The notes beneath the pieces were generated by a model that saw only the letters and a list, made by a program, of their open reading frames with translations, was not told the origin of the DNA and ran no database searches. 64,000 nucleotides of DNA from a virus: IMG/VR virus record IMGVR_UViG_3300026116_000040, positions 1-64,000 of that record; one strand, given 5' to 3'. Of the stretch, positions 17,103 to 24,262 are shown one piece after another; position 1 is the first letter of the stretch, and every line of letters begins with the position of its first letter. A program made the translations under genes and the position numbers.

Positions 17103-17270
17103 TTACTTGTTTTTTAAGTGTAAGGCGTAACCGATAATGCCTAGGCTAAGTAGCCCCATTGTTATCTTCGCCGTTTTATCAAGAGGTCCATTTATTATAC
17201 TAAACAAAACTACGGCTCCAGCCCCTACCCCATAACCCAATGTTAAATTTGCTTTTTCTTGTGTTGTCAT
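17103..17270 (-). CDS. small two-helix membrane protein
   Basis: A 55-codon ORF, ATG at 17270, TAA at 17105, ending four bases before the next start. Two hydrophobic Gly-rich segments separated by NGPLDKTAK. Same type as 15138-15335. It immediately follows the tRNA-Met in the direction of transcription. Confidence 0.65.
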   Translation of the reverse strand: MTTQEKANLTLGYGVGAGAVVLFSIINGPLDKTAKITMGLLSLGIIGYALHLKNK

Positions 17271-17287
17271 CGTATCTTACTTTTTAG

Positions 17288-17362
17288 TAGCGGAAGCTGG
17301 ATTTGAACCAGCGATCTACGGATTATGAAACCGTCGGGATAGACCAACTTCCCCATTCCGCA
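17288..17362 (-). tRNA. tRNA-Met(CAT), isolated among virion genes
   Basis: Minus-strand cloverleaf with acceptor GCGGAA/TTCCGC, D arm GGGA/TCCC, anticodon loop TTCATAA (CAT) and T arm GCTGG-TTCAAAT-CCAGC. The terminal pair is T-T, so it may be an unusual initiator-type or a Met/Ile2 tRNA. It stands apart from the large tRNA region and has no leader ORF of its own. Confidence 0.85.
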
Positions 17363-17367
17363 ATAAT

Positions 17368-18471
17368 TTACCTTTTCTCTGGTGACGTGGCCCAAACAAG
17401 TAGCGCCGCCGCTGCCAATAACCCTATCGCTCCTATAAATGTTCCTTTTGGTATGGCTATGCGTTGATCCCCGTCCGCGTTAGACTGTACCTCTATTTCA
17501 TTTAAAGCCGGATAAGCCGGTATATCAATCCTGTTTTCTCCAAACTGAGGATCTAACCCTTTTGACACAATAGTATCTTTTATCTTGGCACTATCATCAG
17601 ATGTCGATTTCACCTCTTTCGCCTTTTGAAGCTCTGTCTCTGCCTTATGAAAACCTCTTCCAACATGCGGATGGTCGCCGTAAGTTTTTAATTGACGGTT
17701 TAGCTCATCAATACGGTCATCGTGCTTTCCGATTGTCATATCTAAATCAGCCATTTGAGAAGTGATATGGCTAAGGGCTCTTCCGTTATTTTTATTGGCA
17801 GCCCTTTGCTTATCTAAATCGTATTTTTGTTTCTGAACCCGTCTTTTAGCCTCTTGGTTCCACACTATCTTTTTAGTGATGTCAGCGATGGCTGGATCTA
17901 CAGATACAGATGTTCCGTCGGCATCATGTGTGAAAGCATTACTGTCAGCGTCTCCATCAAAAGAATCGGAAGAATCATCTTGCTCGTCCTCTCCATTGTC
18001 CGGTGCGAACTGGTCCATCACCGCCGCCTCATCACTTGAATACTCTCCTTGCCCAGAATCGCTTTGTGGTTGATCAGCGGAATCTTGCGTTGCAACATCT
18101 TGTGTTTCCTCTTCTGTTGTAACCTCTTCCTCTGGAGGAGATTCCGGTTTTTGCCTAGATTCCTGACGTAACGATTTTCTGTCCATACGACGTGTCACCC
18201 TAGTATCCTTTCTAGTTTGACGAGCCTCTTGTTGTTGGGCTCTGCGATCCTGTTTAGCGGCTTTCTTAGCAGTTTTTACACCTTGTCGGGCCACCTTCCT
18301 GTCTGTTTTTTTAGCGATACGGTCCATTTTACGAGACTGACGCCTATCTCTTCCTCTGCCGTGAAGTTCCGAGTGTTCTCCAAAAGCTTCTTCAAAAGAA
18401 ACTACAGAAATCTGATTATCCCCGCCAGTTGAAGGGGACAGCCTTACTATGGTTGCGTTTTGCGGTTCCAT
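17368..18471 (-). CDS. large charged virion protein with C-terminal membrane anchor
   Basis: 367 residues from ATG 18471. Residues 40-110 are extremely rich in Arg, Lys and Gln, about 110-200 are acidic, 210-290 are predicted coiled coil, and about 343-360 form a hydrophobic helix near the end. EVQSNADGD lies just before the helix and repeats the shared motif. The basic section could bind genomic DNA against the membrane. An upstream in-frame start is possible but would overlap the neighbouring gene. Confidence 0.65.
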   Translation of the reverse strand: MEPQNATIVRLSPSTGGDNQISVVSFEEAFGEHSELHGRGRDRRQSRKMDRIAKKTDRKVARQGVKTAKKAAKQDRRAQQQEARQTRKDTRVTRRMDRKSLRQESRQKPESPPEEEVTTEEETQDVATQDSADQPQSDSGQGEYSSDEAAVMDQFAPDNGEDEQDDSSDSFDGDADSNAFTHDADGTSVSVDPAIADITKKIVWNQEAKRRVQKQKYDLDKQRAANKNNGRALSHITSQMADLDMTIGKHDDRIDELNRQLKTYGDHPHVGRGFHKAETELQKAKEVKSTSDDSAKIKDTIVSKGLDPQFGENRIDIPAYPALNEIEVQSNADGDQRIAIPKGTFIGAIGLLAAAALLVWATSPEKR

Positions 18472-18490
18472 TTTTATGGTTTTATAGTTT

Positions 18491-18952
18491 TTATTTACTT
18501 GGCTTGATAGTAGCGCGGTGTTCAATTACTTTGCCGATTACATAACCGGTTACGGCACCTACCAATACAAAAACCCCGATTTTTTTCATATCATGTTTTT
18601 TCCATTTAGCATACCCAAACAATACAACGGCACCTCCTACGGCCCCTAATATTGAAGGTCTTGCTAATGTATTTTGTTTTAAATTTACTGTTGTTGGGCT
18701 CACCGTTGAGTCAGCGCCTAACTTTACTTCTGTTGCATCCATCGTTCTTAGATTTGTTAAATAGATTAATTTATTGTCGTTAGTTAAAAATAATTTATAT
18801 TGAAAAGGTTCTCCTCGCCTCAACCCCTCAACCAACTTTGGCTGGCCTTCGATTATTGTCCCTGCTTGTATTACTTCTCTACCTTCAGTGAAATTCTGAT
18901 GGCTCTTATTAGGTATCAACACCTTCGTGTCTGCTACTACTTTTACTTCCAT
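18491..18952 (-). CDS. virion membrane protein, SH3-like plus two helices
   Basis: 153 residues. N-terminal beta-rich domain (about 5-75), a linker with VKLGADST, then two hydrophobic helices (about 100-117 and 123-140). Layout as in 15332-15823, with which it is probably homologous. Directly adjoins the gene at 18953. Confidence 0.65.
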   Translation of the reverse strand: MEVKVVADTKVLIPNKSHQNFTEGREVIQAGTIIEGQPKLVEGLRRGEPFQYKLFLTNDNKLIYLTNLRTMDATEVKLGADSTVSPTTVNLKQNTLARPSILGAVGGAVVLFGYAKWKKHDMKKIGVFVLVGAVTGYVIGKVIEHRATIKPSK

Positions 18953-19393
18953 TTATCGTTTGCTGTAAATTACTAATGCTACAATCCCAACTATCGCTAC
19001 CGATGCTATCAAAAACTCGTGTCTTTTAACAGCTGTTATCGTATCTTCTACTACCCCTTCCGCACTTGACATCTTTCCTGGGCACCCTTCACATCCTTTA
19101 CTGTTTTCTCCTGAACATGCTGAAACTGGCTCTGGCAATATCACTTTGGTTGTCGGAGACAAATACTTTAAAATAAAATCTTTATGGGGGTGTATGTTTG
19201 CAAACTCTTTTTCTATAGCTACTTTGTCTTTTGCCTTTTTGTATATATCCGATAACTTCGCTTCCAAGTCATCATAGCTGATAGCTTCCGGTTCTCCATA
19301 TTTTTCCAACAACGCCTTGCTTGAAACGGAAGCGTTGTGAGCTAAAAGCTCCAACAGTCTAATCGCTTGTGGGTTGGTTTGTTTTTTTGACAT
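18953..19393 (-). CDS. C-terminally anchored virion protein with Cys cluster
   Basis: 146 residues. Helical N-terminal domain (1-80), then CSGENSKGCEGCPGKMSSAEG (three cysteines and the SSAEG motif, about residues 94-113), and a C-terminal hydrophobic helix (about 125-142). It is the first gene after the terminator that follows the capsid gene. Confidence 0.65.
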   Translation of the reverse strand: MSKKQTNPQAIRLLELLAHNASVSSKALLEKYGEPEAISYDDLEAKLSDIYKKAKDKVAIEKEFANIHPHKDFILKYLSPTTKVILPEPVSACSGENSKGCEGCPGKMSSAEGVVEDTITAVKRHEFLIASVAIVGIVALVIYSKR

Positions 19394-19418
19394 TAATTTA
19401 AAGGAAAGGTTTAATTAT

Positions 19419-19449
19419 AAAAAAGGGTGGGCGATAACCCACCCTTTTT
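19419..19449. terminator. intrinsic terminator after the capsid gene (bidirectional)
   Basis: AAAAAGGGTGGG and CCCACCCTTTTT form a 12-bp stem with a six-base loop and T-runs in both directions. It lies between the end of the major capsid candidate and the next gene, so it would lower expression of the membrane-protein genes relative to the capsid gene. Confidence 0.85.
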
Positions 19450-19475
19450 GTTTGGTATAAAAACGCTGAAAACCG

Positions 19476-20228
19476 TTACCCTTTGGTGATTCCGCGAACG
19501 TCTTGTGAAGTTTGTATGATCACGGGCGCTACGTTTTTACCAGATAATCTTGGAGCGATTGCTTTGTTTACATTGCTTCCGCCGTTTAGAACAGCTTTAC
19601 CAGAAAGTACAATAACTGGGTAAGCAGCAATAACAAGTGTACAAGATGCTTTCAAAGTGAAAGTGATGTATGTGTTACCATCGAAAGTCACACGTTTAGT
19701 TACATCAATTGCATCAGTTGAAAATTGGAATAAATCTTTCAACACTGACATGTTGATTGGTTTTTGGTAGTTTTGACCGTTGGCATCAACATGGTTCAAT
19801 GTTAATGTTTGAGTTAACTGAGAAGTGATGTTAGAACCACTTGCAGTGAAACGCCATTTACCAACAACGAAGTTTTTGTTGTTTGATTGGTTGATCAAAC
19901 GTCCGTATGTTCCACCTTGTAAGTTGCTTAGTACAACTGCTGTTGGGTTACCATAATTGGTAGCGCTAGAGTAGTCGTTGAAGCCCATAAATATGGCGGT
20001 AACGTCGTTTGCAGTTGTGTTTTGGTATTGGATCACATAAGGATCAGAGATGCCTTCTGCTTGTCCTGCGCCTTCTGCATAAGACATGCTATCGCCGTCA
20101 GCTAATGAAAACCCTGCGTCACCGTCGAAAGAGTTCATATCACCTTCTGCTGAATCGTAGCTATCAAAGCCACTCATTTGTTCTGTAGCGTTAATATAGC
20201 TACGTAATTCTTTTTCTGTTGAGTTCAT
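19476..20228 (-). CDS. candidate major capsid protein
   Basis: 250 residues from ATG 20228; a longer frame exists, but its extra residues come from the untranslated leader. Residues 1-70 are acidic and carry four or five A-D/E-G motifs (SAEGD, LADGD, YAEGA, QAEG), which look like a propeptide. Residues 75-240 are beta-rich and align with the second capsid candidate at 12530-13504. It has its own strong terminator and a long (about 126-base) untranslated leader, as expected for the most abundant protein. The jelly-roll fold is inferred, not shown. Confidence 0.65.
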   Translation of the reverse strand: MNSTEKELRSYINATEQMSGFDSYDSAEGDMNSFDGDAGFSLADGDSMSYAEGAGQAEGISDPYVIQYQNTTANDVTAIFMGFNDYSSATNYGNPTAVVLSNLQGGTYGRLINQSNNKNFVVGKWRFTASGSNITSQLTQTLTLNHVDANGQNYQKPINMSVLKDLFQFSTDAIDVTKRVTFDGNTYITFTLKASCTLVIAAYPVIVLSGKAVLNGGSNVNKAIAPRLSGKNVAPVIIQTSQDVRGITKG

Positions 20229-20354
20229 TTTTAGTTTTAGTTTTAAAAAGTTGTTTGTTTGTTTTGCAGTTTCGGTATCATCCACTTTTAGCTTACTTAT
20301 ATATAACACATCCCACACTTATGGGCAGTTAATGTTCAGCAAACAATAGATATA

Positions 20355-20474
20355 CTATGCTTTAGCTTTGTGAGGAGCCAACATAGGAGCAACGAATTTT
20401 TGATGTGCAGCTAAAGCAACCATTACGACTACAAGCATAAATGCACCTTTTTTTAGATTTTCGGTTGTGAACAT
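20355..20474 (-). CDS. small membrane protein, first gene after the late promoter
   Basis: A 39-codon ORF (ATG 20474, TAG 20355). One hydrophobic segment (FMLVVVMVALAAH) and a basic C-terminus. It is the first gene downstream of repeat copy 2 and precedes the capsid gene. The 126 bases between the two hold no other ORF; they contain an A-rich capsid start region. Confidence 0.65.
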   Translation of the reverse strand: MFTTENLKKGAFMLVVVMVALAAHQKFVAPMLAPHKAKA

Positions 20475-20505
20475 TGTTTTTTGTTTATTTTTGGATTAAT
20501 ACTAG

Positions 20506-20646
20506 AAGCAAAAATAGTTTACATCTGTGTTATATTTTTTTCTATAATTTGTGCGGTGCTTGGACAAACGGGGCTACGAGTGTTGCTAACAAAGAAAAGA
20601 CCTCTGCACAAATTAGTACAAATTGCGAGTTGTAGATATTGGGGGA
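20506..20646. repeat. 141-bp direct repeat, copy 2 (duplicated promoter region)
   Basis: Second copy of 3476-3616. The inverted-repeat arms are at 20545-20554 and 20606-20615. Its left edge reads TATTTTTG on the minus strand (20509-20516), 35 bases before the first small virion gene. Its right edge supplies a TTG that lies exactly 19 bases before a plus-strand TATATTTG, so this copy appears to be a divergent promoter region. Confidence 0.8.
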
Positions 20647-20659
20647 ATTTGTATATTTG
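20630..20659 (+). promoter_or_regulatory. plus-strand promoter TTG-N19-TATATTTG
   Basis: TTG at 20630-20632 and TATATTTG at 20652-20659 are separated by 19 bases, the Bacteroidota spacing. The ATG at 20664 follows four bases later, so the transcript is probably leaderless. Diverges from the late promoter in the same repeat. Confidence 0.7.
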
Positions 20660-20663
20660 CCGT

Positions 20664-20978
20664 ATGGAAGACTTAACAACACCTCAAATAGGAACTACCT
20701 GCCCTGCGTTAACGAACGAAAATTACGAGTATCGCCTTTCGGGTGATTGTAAACCATTTTGCATCTGTTCATTAAACGATCAACCCTGCACAGGCAGAAG
20801 CATAGAAGACCCTGAAGACAGAAGTAGTAATTTTTTTAGTAGAGGAAAATGTATGATAAGCCAACGCGGATTAAAAAGGTGCCCTGTTTTTGGCGCTTCA
20901 AATGAAACATTCGCGCAAATCATAAAAGATAAAATGCAAAAAGAGTTAGATGAAAAATTAAAACACATAGGTAAATAA
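20664..20978 (+). CDS. small Cys-rich protein
   Basis: 104 residues from ATG 20664, chosen because it is four bases after the -7 box. Contains CPALTNENYEYRLSGDCKPFCIC and further cysteines (eight in total), spaced as in metal-binding or disulfide-linked small proteins, and a charged C-terminal helix. No family recognised. Confidence 0.6.
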   Translation: MEDLTTPQIGTTCPALTNENYEYRLSGDCKPFCICSLNDQPCTGRSIEDPEDRSSNFFSRGKCMISQRGLKRCPVFGASNETFAQIIKDKMQKELDEKLKHIGK

Positions 20979-20979
20979 A

Positions 20980-21195
20980 ATGAATATAGAAAAACTCATA
21001 GATGATAGAGCAAAGTGTAGAAGCGAAAAAAAGTGGGATCTTTGCGATGAGATTAGAGATGTGCTAGACAGTCATAATGTTTTTGTTTTTGATACCAAGG
21101 CGGATCCAGATATTTATTATTTACCTTCATGGTTTTTTAAGTTCAAAGATAAAATGGCAGAAACGGCAGCTATGAGTAAAAGGCGCTTTGTATAA
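20980..21195 (+). CDS. small protein resembling the C-terminal helical piece of CysRS
   Basis: 71 residues. The stretch RAKCRSEKKWDLCDEIRDVL followed by D-T-K-A-D-P-D resembles the pattern R-x-x-A-R-x-x-K-D-W-x-x-A-D-x-I-R-D-x-L...D-T-x-x-G at the C-terminus of cysteinyl-tRNA synthetases. It lacks a catalytic domain. The likeness may reflect a common helical hairpin and not function. Ends inside a perfect 17-bp inverted repeat. Confidence 0.5.
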   Translation: MNIEKLIDDRAKCRSEKKWDLCDEIRDVLDSHNVFVFDTKADPDIYYLPSWFFKFKDKMAETAAMSKRRFV

Positions 21196-21226
21196 TATAT
21201 TAGGTAACGATATATTATACAAAGCG
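21184..21226. repeat. perfect 17-bp inverted repeat over a stop codon
   Basis: The arms at 21184-21200 and 21210-21226 are exact complements (17 bp) with a nine-base loop TAGGTAACG. The left arm includes the last codons and stop of the gene at 20980-21195. There is no T-run, so it may be an mRNA-stabilising 3' hairpin or a protein-binding palindrome. Confidence 0.8.
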
Positions 21227-21293
21227 ATATACGGGCAGAAAAGAATTTTGACGCTTGGCTTGTATCTGTAAGGAATTCAAATAAAAACAAACA

Positions 21294-22034
21294 ATGACCA
21301 CATTTCCCCGCGTATTAATCGGTTCGCCAACGGCTAAAAATAAATCCTATTGCGATTTTGAGTGGATTGATAATACGTTAAAAACGAATTACCCAAATTT
21401 TAAAGTTGTTCTTTTCGATAATTCCGATGACAACGGAGAGTATTGCGCTAGGCTAAACGATTATTATAAACAGAAATACAACGGGAACCAGTTTGAAGCA
21501 ATAAAGTCTGACACTAGCTTTTGTTCTGGACTTATAGCGAAAGTTTGCCAGGGACATAACGACATAAGAAGGTATGCTTTGGATAATGGGTTTGATTATT
21601 TATATCATTTAGAGAGCGATGTAATGACCCAACCCCACACCTTACAAGAACTTCTCCTCCACAACAAACAAATTGCTGGCGCCTTATATTATAGAGATTT
21701 AGGCCGGTTTAGAAAACTGATGTTGCAAACTAGAGTATATAGATCCCCTCATAGTGTTTTTCATTATAATGCTGATCAAACAGATGATGCATGGTTCATT
21801 GACGGCATATTAAAAGAAGCAAGTCATATCGGACTAGGTGCTATTTTAATAAGAAGGGATGTTTTAGAAAAGATACCATTTAGGTATGTAGAAGGGGTAC
21901 ATGTATATCCTGATTCATACTTTCAGGAAGATTGTTTTAGAGCAAAAATAAAAATTTTCGCAGATACGCTGCTGATTTGTTCGCATAAAAACCAAGACTG
22001 GAATGATGTTTATGAAAAAAGTAGTAAATTCTAA
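21294..22034 (+). CDS. GT-A fold glycosyltransferase
   Basis: 246 residues. Opens with VLIGSPTAKNKSYC and FKVVLFDNSDD, the nucleotide-sugar binding part, and has YLYHLESDV (D-x-D-like metal site) near residue 105 and a conserved late HIGLGAILIRRDVLEKIPF region (about 182-200) typical of GT2-like enzymes. Its stop overlaps the start of a homing endonuclease gene. It probably decorates a cell-surface or virion glycan. Confidence 0.7.
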   Translation: MTTFPRVLIGSPTAKNKSYCDFEWIDNTLKTNYPNFKVVLFDNSDDNGEYCARLNDYYKQKYNGNQFEAIKSDTSFCSGLIAKVCQGHNDIRRYALDNGFDYLYHLESDVMTQPHTLQELLLHNKQIAGALYYRDLGRFRKLMLQTRVYRSPHSVFHYNADQTDDAWFIDGILKEASHIGLGAILIRRDVLEKIPFRYVEGVHVYPDSYFQEDCFRAKIKIFADTLLICSHKNQDWNDVYEKSSKF

Positions 22035-22783
22035 TGGCGAGAGAGGTTGTTTGCGGTATTTATAAAATTACTAGTCCGTCGGGGAAAATTTATATAGGCC
22101 AAAGTAAAGATGTATTGTTGAGGTTTACTTATTACAGAAGGTTAGCGTGTAAGAAACAGTTTAAACTATACAATTCTTTTAATAAGCATGGTGTCGAAAA
22201 TCATATCTTTGAAATTATTGAAACTTGCAATATAGAGGAGTTGAATAAGCGAGAGGTATATTATATGACTTTATTTAACACCTTCAATACTACACACGGG
22301 CTAAACTGTAGAATTGGAGGCGAAGGAAAGATAATTCTCTCTGATGACACAAGGGAAAGGATCAGTTTAGCTCAAAGAGGAGAAAAAAGTGCTTGGTGGG
22401 GGAAGAGACATTCCGAAGAAACAATAAAAAAAATGAGAGAAGCATCATTAAGAAGGAGTCCTCCAACTAAAGAGACGCGCGAAAAAATGAGTAAATCTAG
22501 GATAGGGATAGTTGTTAGTGAAATAACGCGAGAAAAGAGAAGGTTAAATCAATTAGGAAAATGGAACATATATTGTGCTAAAGGTATTGTTCAATACGAT
22601 ATATGGCTAAATGAAATAAAAATATGGGAATCGGCAAGATGTGTGCAGCGTTCATTAGGGATAAATCAATCTTTAATAGGGAAATGTTGTAGGTTTTATT
22701 TAAATAAAGGTCAGGTAAAGTCCCAATATAAAATTAAAAGTGCTGGAGGTTTTGTTTGGAAATTTTTAAACGATAATAACTAA
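22034..22783 (+). CDS. GIY-YIG homing endonuclease with NUMOD3 motifs
   Basis: 249 residues. [17 protein letters not shown] near the N-terminus is the GIY-YIG nuclease core (GIY...YIG). After about residue 95, [12 protein letters not shown] and related motifs are NUMOD3 DNA-binding repeats, and the C-terminus has an intron-encoded-endonuclease repeat-like helix (KIWESARCVQRSLGINQSLIGKC). The gene is free-standing, starting at the stop of the preceding glycosyltransferase gene. Paralogues are at 37648-38553 and 43087-44448. Confidence 0.85.
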   Translation: MAREVVCGIYKITSPSGKIYIGQSKDVLLRFTYYRRLACKKQFKLYNSFNKHGVENHIFEIIETCNIEELNKREVYYMTLFNTFNTTHGLNCRIGGEGKIILSDDTRERISLAQRGEKSAWWGKRHSEETIKKMREASLRRSPPTKETREKMSKSRIGIVVSEITREKRRLNQLGKWNIYCAKGIVQYDIWLNEIKIWESARCVQRSLGINQSLIGKCCRFYLNKGQVKSQYKIKSAGGFVWKFLNDNN

Positions 22784-22787
22784 TATC

Positions 22788-22946
22788 ATGCCAGCAAGCG
22801 AACAATACCTTTACCGGTGCATCGAAACCATGAAAGCTGATCCGGCTTTGTCGGATGAAACTAAAATATTAATGTTTATTGAATACGCTAGGTTGGTGGT
22901 AGAGGAGAAGAAATACACTACACAGGCTGGAGCAAATAGATACTAG
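22788..22946 (+). CDS. small unknown protein
   Basis: 52 codons from ATG 22788 to TAG 22944-22946. Helical, charged product. It ends tail-to-tail with the minus-strand gene at 22943-23116, sharing a CTAG palindrome. No family recognised. Confidence 0.5.
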   Translation: MPASEQYLYRCIETMKADPALSDETKILMFIEYARLVVEEKKYTTQAGANRY

Positions 22947-23116
22947 CCCTCGCTTTGCCACTTCCTATTAAAATCATCTTCTGCTCTGCACTCTTGCACA
23001 TAATCCTCCAGCAACTTCACCACATCAACATTCCTCATGGTCTCATCAATATAGCTGATAAGCACCGTAGATTCAATGTTTATTCCTTGTTGTTTTAGAA
23101 ATTCTTTTGCGTTCAT
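22943..23116 (-). CDS. small unknown helical protein
   Basis: 57 codons, ATG at 23116 overlapping the stop of the gene upstream by four bases, TAG at 22945. Mostly acidic and helical. Real because of the coupled overlap; function unknown. Confidence 0.55.
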   Translation of the reverse strand: MNAKEFLKQQGINIESTVLISYIDETMRNVDVVKLLEDYVQECRAEDDFNRKWQSEG

Positions 23117-23373
23117 CACTCTTCCTCCTGTTCGCCAAGTATTTCTTTTAAGGTGATCTCACGAACTTTAACCGGTAAATTATTGTCACCCCATTTACAA
23201 ACAAAGTACTTGTGATCGAAATTATCGTTCACCGGCACAATCATAAAGAACAAGTCCTTATACGATACGCCTAACTCTTCAGCAACATCTTTTAACGATG
23301 ATTGCACTATTTCTTTTGTGGCGGCTTCTTTATCAAAAAGATTGCCTAATCCTAATCCTGCTAATAGACTCAT
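23116..23373 (-). CDS. small unknown protein
   Basis: 85 residues: a short hydrophobic start, a helical middle (VAEELGVSYKDLFFMIVPVN) and an acidic end. Coupled by four-base overlaps to genes on both sides. No family recognised. Confidence 0.6.
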   Translation of the reverse strand: MSLLAGLGLGNLFDKEAATKEIVQSSLKDVAEELGVSYKDLFFMIVPVNDNFDHKYFVCKWGDNNLPVKVREITLKEILGEQEEE

Positions 23374-23816
23374 AGTTGTGATGTTAAAGTTTGTGTATAA
23401 TATTTTAAACGTTCCATATTCATTTGCGTGTCACCCTTATTCTGACTTACAGCTTCAGTAACCCCGACTAATATATCTCTTTTAGATCGGCCAGTAGTTA
23501 CATAATATTCTAAAACTAATTTGTCGGTGTTTTCATATTGCCCAAACATATTACTATGACAATTCAGCCAAAGTACCATGTAAAATATATAGTTTTCAGA
23601 AAACGAGTTTAATTTATCCTTTGAGAAAAACATTTTATGTTCTTTATTTCCTACTGCAAAATTTCTAGGCTCAATAGGAGGGTCTATCTCTCGCAACAAA
23701 ATTATATATTTTCCGCTAAGGCTTTGGTATTCTCCTTCGGATAATTGATTATGCGTTTTGGCGAAGCTATCCGCAAACAATAATATCTCTTCGTCTGGTG
23801 TATAACGCACGTCCAT
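23370..23816 (-). CDS. unknown protein
   Basis: 148 residues, soluble and mixed alpha/beta, without recognised motifs. Member of the short coupled minus-strand group 22943-24131. Confidence 0.6.
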   Translation of the reverse strand: MDVRYTPDEEILLFADSFAKTHNQLSEGEYQSLSGKYIILLREIDPPIEPRNFAVGNKEHKMFFSKDKLNSFSENYIFYMVLWLNCHSNMFGQYENTDKLVLEYYVTTGRSKRDILVGVTEAVSQNKGDTQMNMERLKYYTQTLTSQL

Positions 23817-24131
23817 TTAATTTTTATAATAGATTCCTAATTCAATTAACTTCTCTGCACTCCATCCATTTTTTACCGCATTATAACGCAATAATAAAAA
23901 ATTATCTTCAATAACGCTATCCTTTGTTATAAAAACATATCTTTCAGATACCGTCTGACTCAAGAGCCAATCTTTCATTTCTTCCACTGTGTTGCCTTCG
24001 CTGTCTATAAAAAAGACTACTTCCACATCATCTTTATCGATGGCGTTGAGTTGTTTTTGTAATTTATCCATTACAGGATTTAATAATGGTTTTTCAGATT
24101 CGGTACCATAAAGTAGGATGGCTAGCTTCAT
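23817..24131 (-). CDS. unknown alpha/beta protein beside the TnpB insertion
   Basis: 104 residues. MKLAILLYGTESEKPLLNPV and VEVVFFIDSEGNTVEEMKDWLL suggest a small Rossmann-like or glycosyltransferase-N-terminal fold. Its start codon lies only a few bases from the left end of the insertion element, so its original upstream region has been displaced from the glycosyltransferase gene on the other side. Confidence 0.55.
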   Translation of the reverse strand: MKLAILLYGTESEKPLLNPVMDKLQKQLNAIDKDDVEVVFFIDSEGNTVEEMKDWLLSQTVSERYVFITKDSVIEDNFLLLRYNAVKNGWSAEKLIELGIYYKN

Positions 24132-24250
24132 AAAATTGTAGCAGGAAACACACTCATCGCCTTTTGGCGTGGGTGTGAGGAATGCGACCTGCTAATCGCT
24201 TTTAAGTTTGTAAATATAATAATTATTTTCTGATATGTGAAATTATTTTG

Positions 24251-24258
24251 TATCTTTG
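24251..24258 (+). promoter_or_regulatory. -7 box of tnpB
   Basis: TATCTTTG (TAnnTTTG) ends four bases before the ATG of tnpB at 24263, another leaderless arrangement. Confidence 0.6.
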
Positions 24259-24262
24259 TGTT

